Assembly (NCBI GenBank): GCA_020853025.1
Contig: JADYZP010000058.1
Coordinates: forward strand, 1 to 64,000
DNA from: Burkholderiales bacterium
GTDB taxonomy: Bacteria; Pseudomonadota; Gammaproteobacteria; Burkholderiales; Casimicrobiaceae
Length of the DNA: 64,000 nt
Reading direction: 5' to 3'
The number at the start of each line of letters is the position of its first letter. Within the stretch, counting starts at the first letter, position 1. Position numbers and translations under genes: made by a program. The notes under the pieces are model-generated. The model did no database searches. It was not told the DNA's origin and saw nothing but the letters and a program-made list of their open reading frames with translations. Positions 45,008-55,550 of the stretch are shown piece by piece.

Positions 45008-45811
45008 ATGGACAGGATGGACGCCGGGGTGCTGCGGCAACAGGACGCGCCGATTGCGTGCGCGACCAAGGCTCGCCTGCTCGACGCTGCCGAAGCGCTG
45101 TTCATGGAACATGGCTTCGAGGCGACCAGCCTGCGGGTGATCACGGCGGCAGCGGATGCCAATCTTGCTGCAGCCAATTATCACTTCGGCAGCAAGGAAG
45201 AGCTGTTCCAGGCGGTCCTGACGCGGCGGCTGGATCCGATGAATCGGGAGCGTGTGCAACTACTCGACAGGTTCGAGCGTGAGTCGGCACCGGAACCGCT
45301 GCGTTGCGAACGAATCCTTTCGGCGCTGTTCATCCCGGCGCTGCGGCTGGCGCGTGATCGCGAGCGCGGCGGCACCAATTTCCTGCGCCTGCTCGGTCGT
45401 GCGTACGCCGATCCGGCGCCGTTCATCCGTCGCTTCCTGTCGGATCAGTACGCGCTGATGATCGCTCGCTTCAAGACCGCGTTCGGGCGTGCGTTGCCGC
45501 AACTGCCGCGCAAGGAATTGTCGTGGCGGCTGCACTTCATTATGGGCGCGCTGTCGTACACGTTGGCAGGCACCGACGCGCTGAAAATAATCGCCGAGCT
45601 GAATCCGCTCGATACGAACAATGACGAGATCCTGTTGCGCCGTCTCGCCCCCTTTCTGTTGGCCGGATTGACCGCGCCGCTGCCCGACCTCTACGACGTT
45701 GCGCGAGACCTCGAGCTGGAAAGCGATGCGCACAGTCCTGCTGACCGGCATGACGCAAGACGCCACGCCGAACCTGGTGCGGCGGCGTCGAAAAAGGAGT
45801 ACCGACCATGA
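45008..45811 (+). CDS. TetR family regulator of the fatty-acid operon
   Basis: About 267 residues from ATG 45008, preceded by GGAAGGAGG; an earlier in-frame start at 44945 has no such site. The DNA-binding domain is ATKARLLDAAEALFMEHGF and then TSLRVITAAADANLAAANYHF. The C-terminal domain (residues about 80-230) is helical, with LRLLGRAYADP, and should bind an effector, probably an acyl-CoA, since the gene is the first in the fadE operon and its stop overlaps the fadE start (ATGA). It most likely represses its own operon. Confidence 0.9.
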   Translation: MDRMDAGVLRQQDAPIACATKARLLDAAEALFMEHGFEATSLRVITAAADANLAAANYHFGSKEELFQAVLTRRLDPMNRERVQLLDRFERESAPEPLRCERILSALFIPALRLARDRERGGTNFLRLLGRAYADPAPFIRRFLSDQYALMIARFKTAFGRALPQLPRKELSWRLHFIMGALSYTLAGTDALKIIAELNPLDTNNDEILLRRLAPFLLAGLTAPLPDLYDVARDLELESDAHSPADRHDARRHAEPGAAASKKEYRP

Positions 45812-48324
45812 CCACCGCCGTCTGGATCCTCGCCGCGCTGATCGGCTTTACCGCGCTGGCGTACATCAACGCCTCCGGCCGTGTCTGGGGTGCAGGGATT
45901 CTCCTCATGCTCGCCGCTTCGTGGGCGCTGACCGCGTTGCCGCTTGCGCTCAACGCGCTGCTGACCGTGATCTTCATCGTCCTCGCGATTCCGCTGGCGA
46001 TCCCAAGCTTGCGCCGCAAGCTGATCAGCGACGGCGTGCTCGGCGTGTATCGCAAGCTGATGCCGCCGATGTCGCAGACCGAAAGCGATGCGCTGGAGGC
46101 GGGCACCGTATGGTGGGACGGCGAACTGTTCACCGGGCGTCCCGCGTGGTCACGTTTGCTGGCGACGCCGGAACCTGCGCTGACCGCCGAGGAACAGCGT
46201 TTCCTGGACGAGGAAACGGAACAGTTGTGCGCGATGACCAGCGACTGGGAGACCACCAACGTCTACAAGGACCTGCCGCCCGAAGTCTGGCAGTTCGTCC
46301 GCGACAAGGGTTTCCTCGGCATGATCATTCCCAAGGAATACGGGGGGCTGGGCTTCTCCGCCTGGGCGCATTCGCAGGTCATCACCAAGCTGTCGACACG
46401 CTCGGGCACCGCCGCGGTCACCGTCATGGTCCCGAACTCGCTCGGGCCCGGCGAATTGCTGCTGCATTACGGCACCGACGAGCAGAGGCGGCGCTATCTT
46501 CCGCGCCTCGCAAAGGGACTCGAAATCCCGTGCTTCGCGCTGACCAACCCGCAGGCCGGCTCCGACGCCGCGTCGATTCCCGACTACGCGATCGTTGCCT
46601 GGGGCGAGCACGAAGGCAGGCGCGTGCTGGGGCTGTCGGTCACCTGGGACAAGCGCTACATCACGCTGGGTCCGGTCGCGACGCTGCTCGGGCTCGCCTT
46701 CCGCGTCCACGATCCGGACCATCTACTGGGCGAGACCGAGGATCTCGGCATCACCTGCGCGCTGATCCCGACGACGCACGCTGGCGTGATCATCGGCCGC
46801 CGCCACATGCCGTTGAACGCGGTGTTCCAGAACGGACCCAACTCGGGGCGGGACGTGTTCATACCGATGGATTGGGTCATCGGTGGGGCGCCGATGATCG
46901 GCCGCGGTTGGCGGATGTTGATGGAGTCCCTCGCGGCCGGCCGCGGCATCTCGCTGCCGTCGTCGAATACCGGCATGTCGATACTCGCGGTGCGGGCCGT
47001 CGGCGGTTACGCGCGCGTTCGTACGCAGTTCAGGACGGCGATCGGCAGGTTCGAAGGCGTCGAGGAGGCGCTGGCGCGCATGGGCGGCAATCTGTACATG
47101 ATGGACGCCACGCGGAGGCTGACCGTGGCGGCGGTCGACCTTGGCGAAAAGCCGGCGGTGGCCTCTGCGATCGCCAAGTACCACATCACCGAGCGCGCCC
47201 GGCAGACGATCAACGACGGCATGGACGTCATCGGCGGCAAGGGCATCTGCATGGGGCCTTCGAACTTCCTGGGCGGCGCGTACATGCAGCATCCGGTCGC
47301 GATCACCGTCGAAGGTGCGAACATCCTGACCCGCAGCCTGATCATCTTCGGTCAGGGCGCCATTCGCTGCCATCCGTTCGTGCTGCGCGAAATCGAAGCG
47401 ACGCGCCAAACGGACCGCAACGCGGCGTCGATCGCCTTCGACGATGCGTTGTTCGGGCATCTGCGCTTCACGCTCTCCAATCTGGCGCGGACGCTGGTCA
47501 CCGGGCTCACCGGATCGCACTTCGTGCGTGTTCGTGCCGCTGTCGCGCCCGAGACGCGCCGCTACTATCAGCAGTTGACGCGCTTTTCGGCGGCGCTCGC
47601 TCTGCTCGCCGACGTCTCGATGGGCACGCTGGGCGGCGCGCTGAAGCGCAAGGAATCGCTGTCCGCGCGGCTCGGCGACATCCTGTCGCTCCTGTACCTG
47701 TGCTCGGCGGCGTTGAAGCGCTTCGAAGCCGAAGGCAGGCAGGCTGCCGATGCGCCATTGCTGCACTGGGCGATCTGGGATGCGATGTTCAAGGCGCAGT
47801 CTGCGTTCGAGGGTGTCATCTCGAACTTCCCCAACCGGTTGCTGGCCTTTCTGCTGCGCCGGATGGTGTTCCCGCTCGGGCGCCCGTACACGGTGCCATC
47901 GGACGCGCTGGGCGCGCAGGTGGCGCAGCTGCTGATCGCGCCGTCCGCCACCCGCGACCGGCTGACCGCCGGGATGTTCATCGGCCGCGACGATGACGAT
48001 CCGGTCGGTCTTATCGAGCGCGCGCTGGTCGCCACGGTCGCCATCGAGCCCGTCGAGGCGAAACTCAAGGCCGCCACGCGCGAAGGGCGCCTCGATGGTC
48101 AGCTGCCACCGGGTACGGGGGTCGATGCGCTCGCGCAACGCGCTGTCGCGGCCGGAGTGATCGAACCGGACGAAGCGCAGGCGCTGATCATTCAACGCGA
48201 CCTTGCGGCGCGTGTCATCCGCGTCGACGATTTCGATCGCGATCTCGGCGCGTCGCTGCTTAAGCCGGCGATCGACGCGCTGCATACGCCGACCAAGCCC
48301 GCCCGCCGCCGCGCGGTGGCGTAA
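45808..48324 (+). CDS. fadE: Acyl-CoA dehydrogenase, FadE type
   Basis: The 838-residue enzyme catalyses the first, FAD-dependent oxidation of fatty acyl-CoA. As in E. coli FadE (814), the N-terminus has membrane-spanning hydrophobic stretches (residues about 5-70) before the SDGVLGVYRKLMPPMSQTE region. The dehydrogenase core shows KEYGGLGFSAWAHSQVI, ALTNPQAGSDA and VIGGKGI, and the C-terminal FadE-specific domain (DUF1974-like) is present. It is coupled to the TetR gene and followed after 5 bases by a thiolase. Confidence 0.95.
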   Translation: MTTAVWILAALIGFTALAYINASGRVWGAGILLMLAASWALTALPLALNALLTVIFIVLAIPLAIPSLRRKLISDGVLGVYRKLMPPMSQTESDALEAGTVWWDGELFTGRPAWSRLLATPEPALTAEEQRFLDEETEQLCAMTSDWETTNVYKDLPPEVWQFVRDKGFLGMIIPKEYGGLGFSAWAHSQVITKLSTRSGTAAVTVMVPNSLGPGELLLHYGTDEQRRRYLPRLAKGLEIPCFALTNPQAGSDAASIPDYAIVAWGEHEGRRVLGLSVTWDKRYITLGPVATLLGLAFRVHDPDHLLGETEDLGITCALIPTTHAGVIIGRRHMPLNAVFQNGPNSGRDVFIPMDWVIGGAPMIGRGWRMLMESLAAGRGISLPSSNTGMSILAVRAVGGYARVRTQFRTAIGRFEGVEEALARMGGNLYMMDATRRLTVAAVDLGEKPAVASAIAKYHITERARQTINDGMDVIGGKGICMGPSNFLGGAYMQHPVAITVEGANILTRSLIIFGQGAIRCHPFVLREIEATRQTDRNAASIAFDDALFGHLRFTLSNLARTLVTGLTGSHFVRVRAAVAPETRRYYQQLTRFSAALALLADVSMGTLGGALKRKESLSARLGDILSLLYLCSAALKRFEAEGRQAADAPLLHWAIWDAMFKAQSAFEGVISNFPNRLLAFLLRRMVFPLGRPYTVPSDALGAQVAQLLIAPSATRDRLTAGMFIGRDDDDPVGLIERALVATVAIEPVEAKLKAATREGRLDGQLPPGTGVDALAQRAVAAGVIEPDEAQALIIQRDLAARVIRVDDFDRDLGASLLKPAIDALHTPTKPARRRAVA

Positions 48325-48328
48325 CGCG

Positions 48329-49633
48329 ATGCGGCACGAACCCTCCGCGATGAACGATCCGGTATACATCGTCGACGGCTGCCGGACGCCATTCCTCAAG
48401 GCGCGCAACAAGCCGGGGCCATTTGCCGCATCCGATCTCGCCGCCGACGCCGGCCGTGCGCTGCTCATCCGTCAGCGCTTCGCGTCAACGGATTTCGACG
48501 AAGTGATCCTGGGCTGCGCCGCGCCGTCCGCCGACGAAGTCAACATCGGCCGCGTGGCCGCGCTGCGAATGGGCTGCGGCCAGAAGGTGCCCGCCTGGAC
48601 CGTGATGCGCAACTGCGCATCGGGCATGCAGTCGATTGATTCCGCGGTCAACAATATCCGCGCCGGTCGCTCCGAGCTGGTGCTGGCCGGCGGCGTCGAT
48701 GCGCTGTCGCGGGCGCCGCTCCTCTTCTCGGACGCGATGGTGTCCTGGCTGTCGCAATGGTACGCGGCGAAGAGCGCCGGGCAGCGTGCGGCGCTGCTCG
48801 CGAAGTTTCGGCCGGGGTTTTTCGCACCGGTGATTTCGTTGATGAAGGGCCTCACCGATCCGATCTGTGGGCTGCTGATGGGACAGACGGCGGAGAACCT
48901 GGCGTACCGCTTCGGCATCACGCGGCAGGAGATGGATGACTTCGCGGCGCGCAGCCATGCGCGGGTGCTCGCGGGGCAGGCGGCGGGGCACTACGCGGAC
49001 GAGGTGGTGGCATTGTTCGACCGCCGCGGCACACTCCACGCCGCCGACGATGGCGTACGCGCCGATTCGACAGCCGAGAACCTGGCCAAGCTGCGGCCCT
49101 TTTTCGACAAGAAGTACGGCAACATCACGGCCGGCAACAGCTCGCAGATCACCGACGGCGGCGCATGGGTGATCGTCGCGTCGCAGCGCGCGGTCGATGA
49201 ACATCGGCTGACGCCGATCGGCCGTATCGTCGATTCGCAATGGGCGGGTCTCGATCCGGCGCAGATGGGACTGGGCCCCGTCTACGCGGCCACTCCGATC
49301 CTGCAACGGCACGGTCTAGCACTGAACGACCTGGACGCCTGGGAAATCAACGAGGCCTTCGCCGCTCAGGTCCTGGCCTGCGAACGCGCTTGGGCCGACG
49401 ACGAGTTCTGCCGCACCGAACTCGGGCTGCCGGCGGCGCTGGGAACGATCGATCAGGCAAAGCTCAACGTGGACGGCGGTGCGATCGCGCTCGGCCATCC
49501 GGTGGGCGCGTCCGGCACGCGGATCGTGCTGCACGTATTGAACACGCTGCGCCGCACCGGCGGCAGGCTCGGCATGGCGGCGATCTGCGTCGGCGGCGGC
49601 CTGGGCGGCGCGATGCTCGTCGAGCGCGTCTAG
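48329..49633 (+). CDS. fadI: 3-ketoacyl-CoA thiolase (FadI-like)
   Basis: About 434 residues. This thiolase releases acetyl-CoA in the last step of beta-oxidation. The nucleophile Cys96 is in MRNCASGMQS, the catalytic His is in GHPVGASGTR, and the second Cys is in CVGGGLGGAML. The NEAFAAQ motif is also present. An insertion around residues 130-200 (LSQWYAAKSAGQRAALLAKF) is typical of FadI-type long-chain thiolases. ATG 48329 is used; ATG 48350 is also possible, and neither has a strong Shine-Dalgarno. It is followed 23 bases later by its hydratase/dehydrogenase partner. Confidence 0.92.
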   Translation: MRHEPSAMNDPVYIVDGCRTPFLKARNKPGPFAASDLAADAGRALLIRQRFASTDFDEVILGCAAPSADEVNIGRVAALRMGCGQKVPAWTVMRNCASGMQSIDSAVNNIRAGRSELVLAGGVDALSRAPLLFSDAMVSWLSQWYAAKSAGQRAALLAKFRPGFFAPVISLMKGLTDPICGLLMGQTAENLAYRFGITRQEMDDFAARSHARVLAGQAAGHYADEVVALFDRRGTLHAADDGVRADSTAENLAKLRPFFDKKYGNITAGNSSQITDGGAWVIVASQRAVDEHRLTPIGRIVDSQWAGLDPAQMGLGPVYAATPILQRHGLALNDLDAWEINEAFAAQVLACERAWADDEFCRTELGLPAALGTIDQAKLNVDGGAIALGHPVGASGTRIVLHVLNTLRRTGGRLGMAAICVGGGLGGAMLVERV

Positions 49634-49656
49634 CGCAACCGACCGGAGAAGCGATC

Positions 49657-51570
49657 ATGCAGCACTGGACCATTGCGCGCGAAGCCGACGGAATTGCCAC
49701 GCTGGTCATCGACCGCACTGACGCCAAGGCGAATACCTTGTCGGCAGCGGTACTCGACGAACTGAACGAAGCACTCGACGTCCTCGACCGCGAGCCGCCG
49801 AAGGGCCTCATCATCCGCTCCGGCAAGGCGAGCGGTTTCATCGCCGGCGCCGATATCGACGAGTTCGGCGAAGTCCGTGACGAGGCCGGAGCGATCGCCA
49901 TCGTTCGCCGTGGCTGGGACACCTTCGAGCGACTGGCGCAGGTCGGCTATCCGACGCTGGCGTTGATCCGCGGGTTTTGCTTAGGCGGCGGTCTCGAGCT
50001 GGCGCTGGCCTGTCGCTACCGGGTAGTCGTCGACGAGCCGGGCACGCGACTCGGGTTGCCGGAAGTGATGCTGGGTATCGTGCCCGGCTGGGGCGGCATC
50101 CGGCGCCTGCCTCGGCTCACCGGAGCGCCGGCGGCGCTCGACCTCCTGCTCACCGGCCGGACGATCGACGCGCGCCGGGCGAAGAAGCTGGGCATTGCCG
50201 ACGAGTGCGTGCCGGTGCGCATCATGGAAAACACGGCGCGCGGCGTATTGCGTGCGCTGCCCTCGCCGCGCAAGCTCGGGCTGCCGCTCGCGCTTTCGCT
50301 CAATCCGCTGGCGCGTCGGTACATTGCGGCGCAGGCGCAAAAGCAGGTCGCGAAACGGGCGCGGCGCGAGCACTATCCGGCCCCGTACGCGATCCTCGAA
50401 CTGTGGACCCGATACGACGGCAATGCGCTGGCAGCGCCGGCGTCGGACCCGGCGTCGATTCCATCGCTGCTCGCATCGCCGACCGCCGCCAACCTGATCC
50501 GGGTCTTCCGCTTGCAGGAACGCCTGAAGAGCCTCGGCAAGGAGGATGAACGCAAGGCGGCGCATGTGCATGTCGTCGGCGCCGGCACCATGGGCGGCGA
50601 TATCGCCGCCTGGTGCGCGCTGCGCGGGCTGACGGTGACGTTGCAGGACCAGGACGCAAAGCGATTGGCGCCGGCGATGCAGCGAGCGGGCAAGCTCTTC
50701 GCCGATCGCCTGCGCGATCCACGCCGCGTACGCGACGCGAACGACCGGCTGATTCCGGACGTCGCCGGCGACGGTGTCGCGCGCGCCGACGTCGTCATCG
50801 AGGCGATATTCGAAAACGTCGAGGCGAAGCGGACGCTGTTCGCGGCGCTTGAGCGCAAGGCGAAGCCCGACGCGATTCTGGCGAGCAACACGTCGAGCAT
50901 TCCACTCGAGGACATCGCCGGTGCACTGGCCGATCCGACGCGCCTCGTTGGCCTGCATTTCTTCAATCCGGTCGCACGGATGATGCTGGTGGAGGTCGTG
51001 GTCGGGGAGCGTACGCGCGAAACGCTGGTTCCGCGCGCCGCCGCATTCGTCCGCCAGATCGACAAGCTGCCGCTGCCGGTGAAAAGCGCGCCGGGCTTCC
51101 TCGTCAACCGCGTGCTGGCGCCGTACCTGATGGCGGCGATGCGGGCGGTGGACGAGGGAATCGCACCGGAGACCGTCGACGAGGCCGCACTGGCTTTCGG
51201 CATGCCGATGGGTCCGATCGAACTCGCCGACACGGTCGGACTCGACATCTGCGTCGAAGTGGGAAAGATGCTCGGCAGCGACGCGACACCGCCCCGGCGG
51301 TTGATGGAACTGGTCGCCGCCGGACATCTGGGCCGCAAGACCGGTCGCGGCTTCTACGCCTGGACCGACGGCAAGGCGGCCAAGGGTGCGGCCGGGTCGG
51401 TTCCTGCGGGGCTGGCGGAGCGCCTGATCGAGCCGCTGATCACCGAGGCGAAGGCGGCACTGGCACAATCGATCGTCGCCGACGCCGACCTGGTCGACGC
51501 CGGCGCGATCTTCGGCACCGGATTCGCACCGTTTCGTGGCGGTCCGCTGCACTATGCCGGCACGGCCTGA
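49657..51570 (+). CDS. fadJ: Bifunctional enoyl-CoA hydratase / 3-hydroxyacyl-CoA dehydrogenase (FadJ-like)
   Basis: About 637 residues. Residues 1 to about 280 are a crotonase domain (FIAGADIDEF oxyanion hole, LGGGLELALACRYRV, GLPEVMLGIVPGWGG). Residues about 305-490 are the NAD-binding domain (VHVVGAGTMGGDIAAWCA, LASNTSSIPLEDIA, GLHFFNPV). The C-terminal dehydrogenase domain ends with GRKTGRGFYAW. GGAGAAG precedes ATG 49657. Together with the thiolase upstream it makes a FadI-FadJ type complex. It is shorter than E. coli FadJ (714) mainly in the linkers. Confidence 0.93.
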   Translation: MQHWTIAREADGIATLVIDRTDAKANTLSAAVLDELNEALDVLDREPPKGLIIRSGKASGFIAGADIDEFGEVRDEAGAIAIVRRGWDTFERLAQVGYPTLALIRGFCLGGGLELALACRYRVVVDEPGTRLGLPEVMLGIVPGWGGIRRLPRLTGAPAALDLLLTGRTIDARRAKKLGIADECVPVRIMENTARGVLRALPSPRKLGLPLALSLNPLARRYIAAQAQKQVAKRARREHYPAPYAILELWTRYDGNALAAPASDPASIPSLLASPTAANLIRVFRLQERLKSLGKEDERKAAHVHVVGAGTMGGDIAAWCALRGLTVTLQDQDAKRLAPAMQRAGKLFADRLRDPRRVRDANDRLIPDVAGDGVARADVVIEAIFENVEAKRTLFAALERKAKPDAILASNTSSIPLEDIAGALADPTRLVGLHFFNPVARMMLVEVVVGERTRETLVPRAAAFVRQIDKLPLPVKSAPGFLVNRVLAPYLMAAMRAVDEGIAPETVDEAALAFGMPMGPIELADTVGLDICVEVGKMLGSDATPPRRLMELVAAGHLGRKTGRGFYAWTDGKAAKGAAGSVPAGLAERLIEPLITEAKAALAQSIVADADLVDAGAIFGTGFAPFRGGPLHYAGTA

Positions 51571-51746
51571 CCTTGTGCCGCATTCGCCCCGAAACACGCC
51601 AACTGGTGTAGGATTTTCATTGGGACGCACCGCCGCACCCAACGCTGCGCACCTTCTCTTCGGCAATCTCGGTTCGACCGCCCGGCGGGTACCCCGCCCG
51701 GATACTCGCGCCCCTGGCGCAATGACCTGCAGCAAGGAGGAGCGTC

Positions 51747-53426
51747 GTGGACAAGATCTGGCTCAAGAGTTATCCGAAGGGCGTTCCCGCGGAAATCGAC
51801 GTCAATGAATACGCATCGGTACGCGAGATATTCGAGGAAAGCGTCGGCAAGTACGGATCGCGACCCGCGTTCACCTGCATGGGCAAGTCGATCAGCTTCG
51901 CCGAACTCGACACGTTGTCCGCAGCATTCGCCGCGTGGCTGCAGAGTATCGGCTGCAAGAAGGGCACGCGTATCGCGCTGATGATGCCCAACATCCTGCA
52001 GTACCCGGTGTGCCTGTTCGGCACCTTGCGCGCCGGCTGCACGGTGGTCAACGTCAACCCTCTTTATACGGCACGCGAACTCGAACACCAGTTACGCGAC
52101 TCGGGCGCCGAGGTGTTGGTGTGCGTCGAGAATTTCGCGGGCACCGTGGAAGAGGTGATCGGCAAGTCCAAAGTTCGGCAGCTGATCGTGACGTCTATCG
52201 GCGAGTTGCTCGGCTTCAAGGGGCTGATCGTCGACTTCGTGCTGCGGCACGTGAAGAAGATGATTCCGAAGTTCTCGCTGCCGGGGGCAATTCACCTGTC
52301 CGATGCGCTCGCGGAAGGCCGCAAGCGCACGCTCGCGCGGGTGGAGGTCGGCCACGAAGACATCGCCTTTCTCCAGTACACCGGCGGTACCACGGGCGTG
52401 GCCAAGGGTGCGATGCTGATCAATCGCAACATCGTCGCCAACATGATCCAGGCGCGGGCGTGGATCCGCCCGTTCCTCGACGACAACCGCCGCGAGGTGA
52501 TCATCACGCCGCTGCCGCTCTATCACATCTTTTCGCTGACGGCCAATTGCCTGGTCTTCATGTCGCTGGGCGGCGAAAACGTCCTGATTCCCAATCCGCG
52601 CGATATTCCCGGATTCGTGAAGGAGATGGCGAAGTTCAAGTTCACGGCGATTACCGGCGTCAACACGCTGTTCAACGCGCTGGTGAACAACGCGGAGTTC
52701 GCCAAGCTCGACTTCTCGTCGCTGAAGATCGCGCTCGGTGGCGGCATGGCGGTGCAGGAAGCGGTCGCCGTCCGCTGGAAGGAGGTCACCGGGGTACCGT
52801 TGATCGAAGCCTATGGCCTGACCGAGACCTCGCCGGCGGCGACGATCAACCCGCTCGATCTGGCGGCGTACAACGGCTCGATCGGGCTGCCGATCTCGTC
52901 GACCGAGATCTTGCTGCGCGACGACAATGGAAAGGAAGTGCCGCTCGGCCAGTCCGGCGAGATCTGCATCCGTGGCCCGCAGGTAATGGCTGGGTACTGG
53001 CAGCGGCAGGACGAGACGGACAAGGTCATCGACCGCGACGGCTGGTTCACGTCGGGCGACATCGGCGTCATGGACGAGCGCGGATTCGTGAAGATCGTCG
53101 ACCGCAAGAAGGACATGATCCTGGTGTCGGGATTCAACGTCTACCCCAACGAGATCGAAGGCGTGGTCGTCACCCATCCGGGCGTGCTCGAGTGCGCCGC
53201 CGTCGGTGTGCCCGACAAGAAGTCGGGCGAGGCGGTCAAGCTTTATGTCGTGAAGAAAGATCCCGCGCTGACGTCCGACGACGTCCTCAAGCACTGCCGC
53301 GAACACCTGACCAACTACAAATGCCCGCGCGAAGTCGAGTTCAGGGCCGATCTGCCGAAGTCGAATGTCGGCAAGATCCTGCGTCGTGAATTGCGTGACG
53401 AAGCCAAGAAGCAGGCCGCTGCCTGA
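51747..53426 (+). CDS. fadD: Long-chain acyl-CoA synthetase
   Basis: The 559-residue enzyme activates fatty acids with ATP and CoA. The AMP-binding signature is [13 protein letters not shown], the LTETSPAA and [16 protein letters not shown] motifs follow, and [20 protein letters not shown] is the FACS signature. GTG 51747 has AAGGAGGAG upstream. The 176-base leader carries a GGCGGG-TAC-CCCGCC hairpin (51684-51698), and a separate promoter is possible there. It supplies acyl-CoA both to beta-oxidation and to the wax/TAG synthase. Confidence 0.95.
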   Translation: MDKIWLKSYPKGVPAEIDVNEYASVREIFEESVGKYGSRPAFTCMGKSISFAELDTLSAAFAAWLQSIGCKKGTRIALMMPNILQYPVCLFGTLRAGCTVVNVNPLYTARELEHQLRDSGAEVLVCVENFAGTVEEVIGKSKVRQLIVTSIGELLGFKGLIVDFVLRHVKKMIPKFSLPGAIHLSDALAEGRKRTLARVEVGHEDIAFLQYTGGTTGVAKGAMLINRNIVANMIQARAWIRPFLDDNRREVIITPLPLYHIFSLTANCLVFMSLGGENVLIPNPRDIPGFVKEMAKFKFTAITGVNTLFNALVNNAEFAKLDFSSLKIALGGGMAVQEAVAVRWKEVTGVPLIEAYGLTETSPAATINPLDLAAYNGSIGLPISSTEILLRDDNGKEVPLGQSGEICIRGPQVMAGYWQRQDETDKVIDRDGWFTSGDIGVMDERGFVKIVDRKKDMILVSGFNVYPNEIEGVVVTHPGVLECAAVGVPDKKSGEAVKLYVVKKDPALTSDDVLKHCREHLTNYKCPREVEFRADLPKSNVGKILRRELRDEAKKQAAA

Positions 53427-53436
53427 CCGCATCGAA

Positions 53437-53826
53437 ATGACGATGTGCACGCTGCCGGACAAGGAGCCCATGCTGCGGGTGGTGCCGATGCCGCACGACA
53501 CCAACCAGCACGGCGACATCTTCGGCGGCTGGATCATGGCGCAGGTCGACGTCGCCGGCGGGGTGGTCGCCGCGCGGCATGCACGCGGCCGGGTCGCGAC
53601 GGTCGCCGTCAACTCCTTCACGTTCAAGGAGCCGGTGCTGGTCGGCGACCTGGTGAGTTTCTACGCCGAGATCCTGCGGATCGGAAAGACGTCGATTACC
53701 GTCGAAGTCGAGGTTTATGCGCAGCGCAACCCGAAAGATCGGGTTACGGTCCGTGTAACAGAGGCCTGCCTCACCTATGTTGCGGTCGACGCCGCCCGCC
53801 GCCCACGGGAAGTACACAGACCTTAG
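53437..53826 (+). CDS. Acyl-CoA thioesterase, YciA/BFIT-like hotdog protein
   Basis: About 129 residues from ATG 53437 (MTMCTLPDKEPML), eleven bases after fadD. The hotdog domain shows DTNQHGDIFGGWIMAQVDVA, with the catalytic Asp/His region, and SFTFKEPVLVGDLVSFYAEI. These proteins hydrolyse acyl-CoA to free acid and CoA, balancing FadD. The small size and motifs fit YciA-type acyl-CoA hydrolases. It is probably co-transcribed with fadD and with fadL downstream. Confidence 0.9.
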   Translation: MTMCTLPDKEPMLRVVPMPHDTNQHGDIFGGWIMAQVDVAGGVVAARHARGRVATVAVNSFTFKEPVLVGDLVSFYAEILRIGKTSITVEVEVYAQRNPKDRVTVRVTEACLTYVAVDAARRPREVHRP

Positions 53827-53988
53827 AAAACGACGCCCTTTTCGGCGACAAACCGTGCGGCCGAACCCCGCGCCGGTGTATAGTTTCATCGATACTTGGC
53901 CGGGATGGCTGCCACGCTGCGAAATGCGATAGAAGCGCGGCAGGGCACCCGATCGCAGCACACCACGAGCAACGAGGAGACAGCAGTC

Positions 53989-55395
53989 ATGCAAACGGGA
54001 TCATTTCGCAAGCACGCGGTAGCCCGCGCGGTCGGCGCACTGGTGCTGGCACTGGGCGCGACGCAGGCGCTGGGGACCGGCTTCCAGTTGAACGAGCAGA
54101 GCGGAAGCGGCTTGGGCAACGCGTTCGCGGCGGGTGCGGCTGCCACCGATGACGTCAGCGCGATGTGGTCGAATCCGGCGGCGCTGGCGCAGTTCCCGAA
54201 GACTCAAGGCGCCGCGGTGCTCAACATCATCACGCCGTCGATCAAGTTCCGTAACGAGGCGTCGCTGCCGGCGACCAACCAGCCGCTGGGAGGCGATGGC
54301 GGCGATGCCGGCGGCTTCAACTTCGTGCCGAACATGTACGTGTCGGTGCCGATCAACCAGCAGTGGACCTTCGGTCTCGGCATCAATGTTCCCTTCGGAC
54401 TGACGACCGAGTACGACGACGGCTGGCTCGGCCGCTATCAGTCGCTGAAGTCGGAGATCCAGACTATCAACATCAATCCGGCGATTGCGTGGAAAGTGAC
54501 ACCGCAGTTCGCCGTTGGCGTCGGCATCAACTATCAGCAGCTCAAGGCGACGCTGACCAACGACGTCAACTATTCGGCGGCGTTGCTGCAGGCCGCCGGC
54601 ACCGCCGGCATCCCGCCCGGCTCGCCGACGTTCAACGCCATCGCCGGGGCAACGCCCGGACTCGACTCGAAGGCGACAATTGACGGCAGCGACTGGGCGT
54701 GGGGCTGGAATATCGGCCTCGCGTGGGATGCGACGCCGCAGCTGCGTCTCGGCTTGAGCTACCGCTCGGAGATCAGTTACACCGTCAACGGCAACATCAA
54801 TTTCGAAAACCCGTCGCTGCCGCCCACACCTCCGCCGCTGACCGGAACGATCGCGGCACTCGCGGCCGGGGTCAACGGCCAGGCGTTGTACGGCCGCGGC
54901 GTCAGCTCGGACATCAAGCTGCCGGAGATAGCCAATATCTCGATGTTCTACCGAGTCAACAACCGCTGGGACGTGATGGCCGATGCGCAATACACCGGCT
55001 GGTCGAGCATCCCGGAACTGAAATTCATCTCGAGCTCGCCGCCTGCGCTGCCGGCGGTTCCTCTCAACTGGGACGACTCGTGGAAGTTCGCCGTCGGCGC
55101 CAACTACAAGGTCAGCGACCAGTGGAAGGCGCGATTCGGCGTTGCCTTCGACCAGACGCCGGTCACCAACGATCCGACGGTGCGGCTGCCGGACTCCGAT
55201 CGCTGGTGGCTCACCGTGGGCAGCGAGTACAAGTTGGACAAGCACTGGAAGTTCGACGGCGGTCTTGCCTATATTTTTGCGGACAGCCCGAGCTTCAACC
55301 AGAACCAGGGCAGCACGGCGGCCAACGGCCTGGTCAACGGTACTTACGACGCTTCGGTGTGGATCCTCGCGATGCAGGCGACCTACACGTTCTGA
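53989..55395 (+). CDS. fadL: Outer-membrane long-chain fatty acid transporter (FadL/OMPP1/TodX)
   Basis: The 468-residue outer-membrane protein starts at ATG 53989 behind GAGGAG. The signal peptide (residues about 1-29) ends ATQALG, and the mature N-terminus TGFQLNEQSGSGLGNAFA is the FadL hatch motif (the conserved NEQS/GNA). The rest is a beta-barrel with alternating hydrophobic strands and the terminal aromatic residue (ATYTF) needed for assembly. It imports hydrophobic substrates, presumably fatty acids. Relatives also carry alkanes or aromatics. A TATAGT at 53879-53884 may be a -10. Confidence 0.93.
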   Translation: MQTGSFRKHAVARAVGALVLALGATQALGTGFQLNEQSGSGLGNAFAAGAAATDDVSAMWSNPAALAQFPKTQGAAVLNIITPSIKFRNEASLPATNQPLGGDGGDAGGFNFVPNMYVSVPINQQWTFGLGINVPFGLTTEYDDGWLGRYQSLKSEIQTININPAIAWKVTPQFAVGVGINYQQLKATLTNDVNYSAALLQAAGTAGIPPGSPTFNAIAGATPGLDSKATIDGSDWAWGWNIGLAWDATPQLRLGLSYRSEISYTVNGNINFENPSLPPTPPPLTGTIAALAAGVNGQALYGRGVSSDIKLPEIANISMFYRVNNRWDVMADAQYTGWSSIPELKFISSSPPALPAVPLNWDDSWKFAVGANYKVSDQWKARFGVAFDQTPVTNDPTVRLPDSDRWWLTVGSEYKLDKHWKFDGGLAYIFADSPSFNQNQGSTAANGLVNGTYDASVWILAMQATYTF

Positions 55396-55446
55396 CGGGA
55401 AAGGGCGGGGCGCGTCGCTCTGCCCGAACGAAGGATCCGTACAGGG

Positions 55447-55478
55447 AAAACGGCCGGGATCGCCTCCCGGCCGTTTTT
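55447..55478 (+). terminator. Rho-independent terminator after fadL
   Basis: AAAACGGCCGGG (55447-55458), a 7-base loop and CCCGGCCGTTTT (55466-55477), with one more T, form a 12-bp stem including the A/T run. This is a textbook intrinsic terminator, 52 bases after the fadL stop, closing the fadE-to-fadL region. On the minus strand it would also work, but no minus-strand gene approaches. Confidence 0.93.
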
Positions 55479-55550
55479 CCTGCACGGGCGCGCGGCGATC
55501 CGCCGTTCCGGATGTCGGCGCAGTTCCAGGGAATGTGTTCTGGACGCGTT

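Noticed and set aside
46723-48468. A 581-codon minus-strand frame opposite fadE.
   Set aside because: It has no recognisable domain and is explained by the codon bias of fadE on the other strand.
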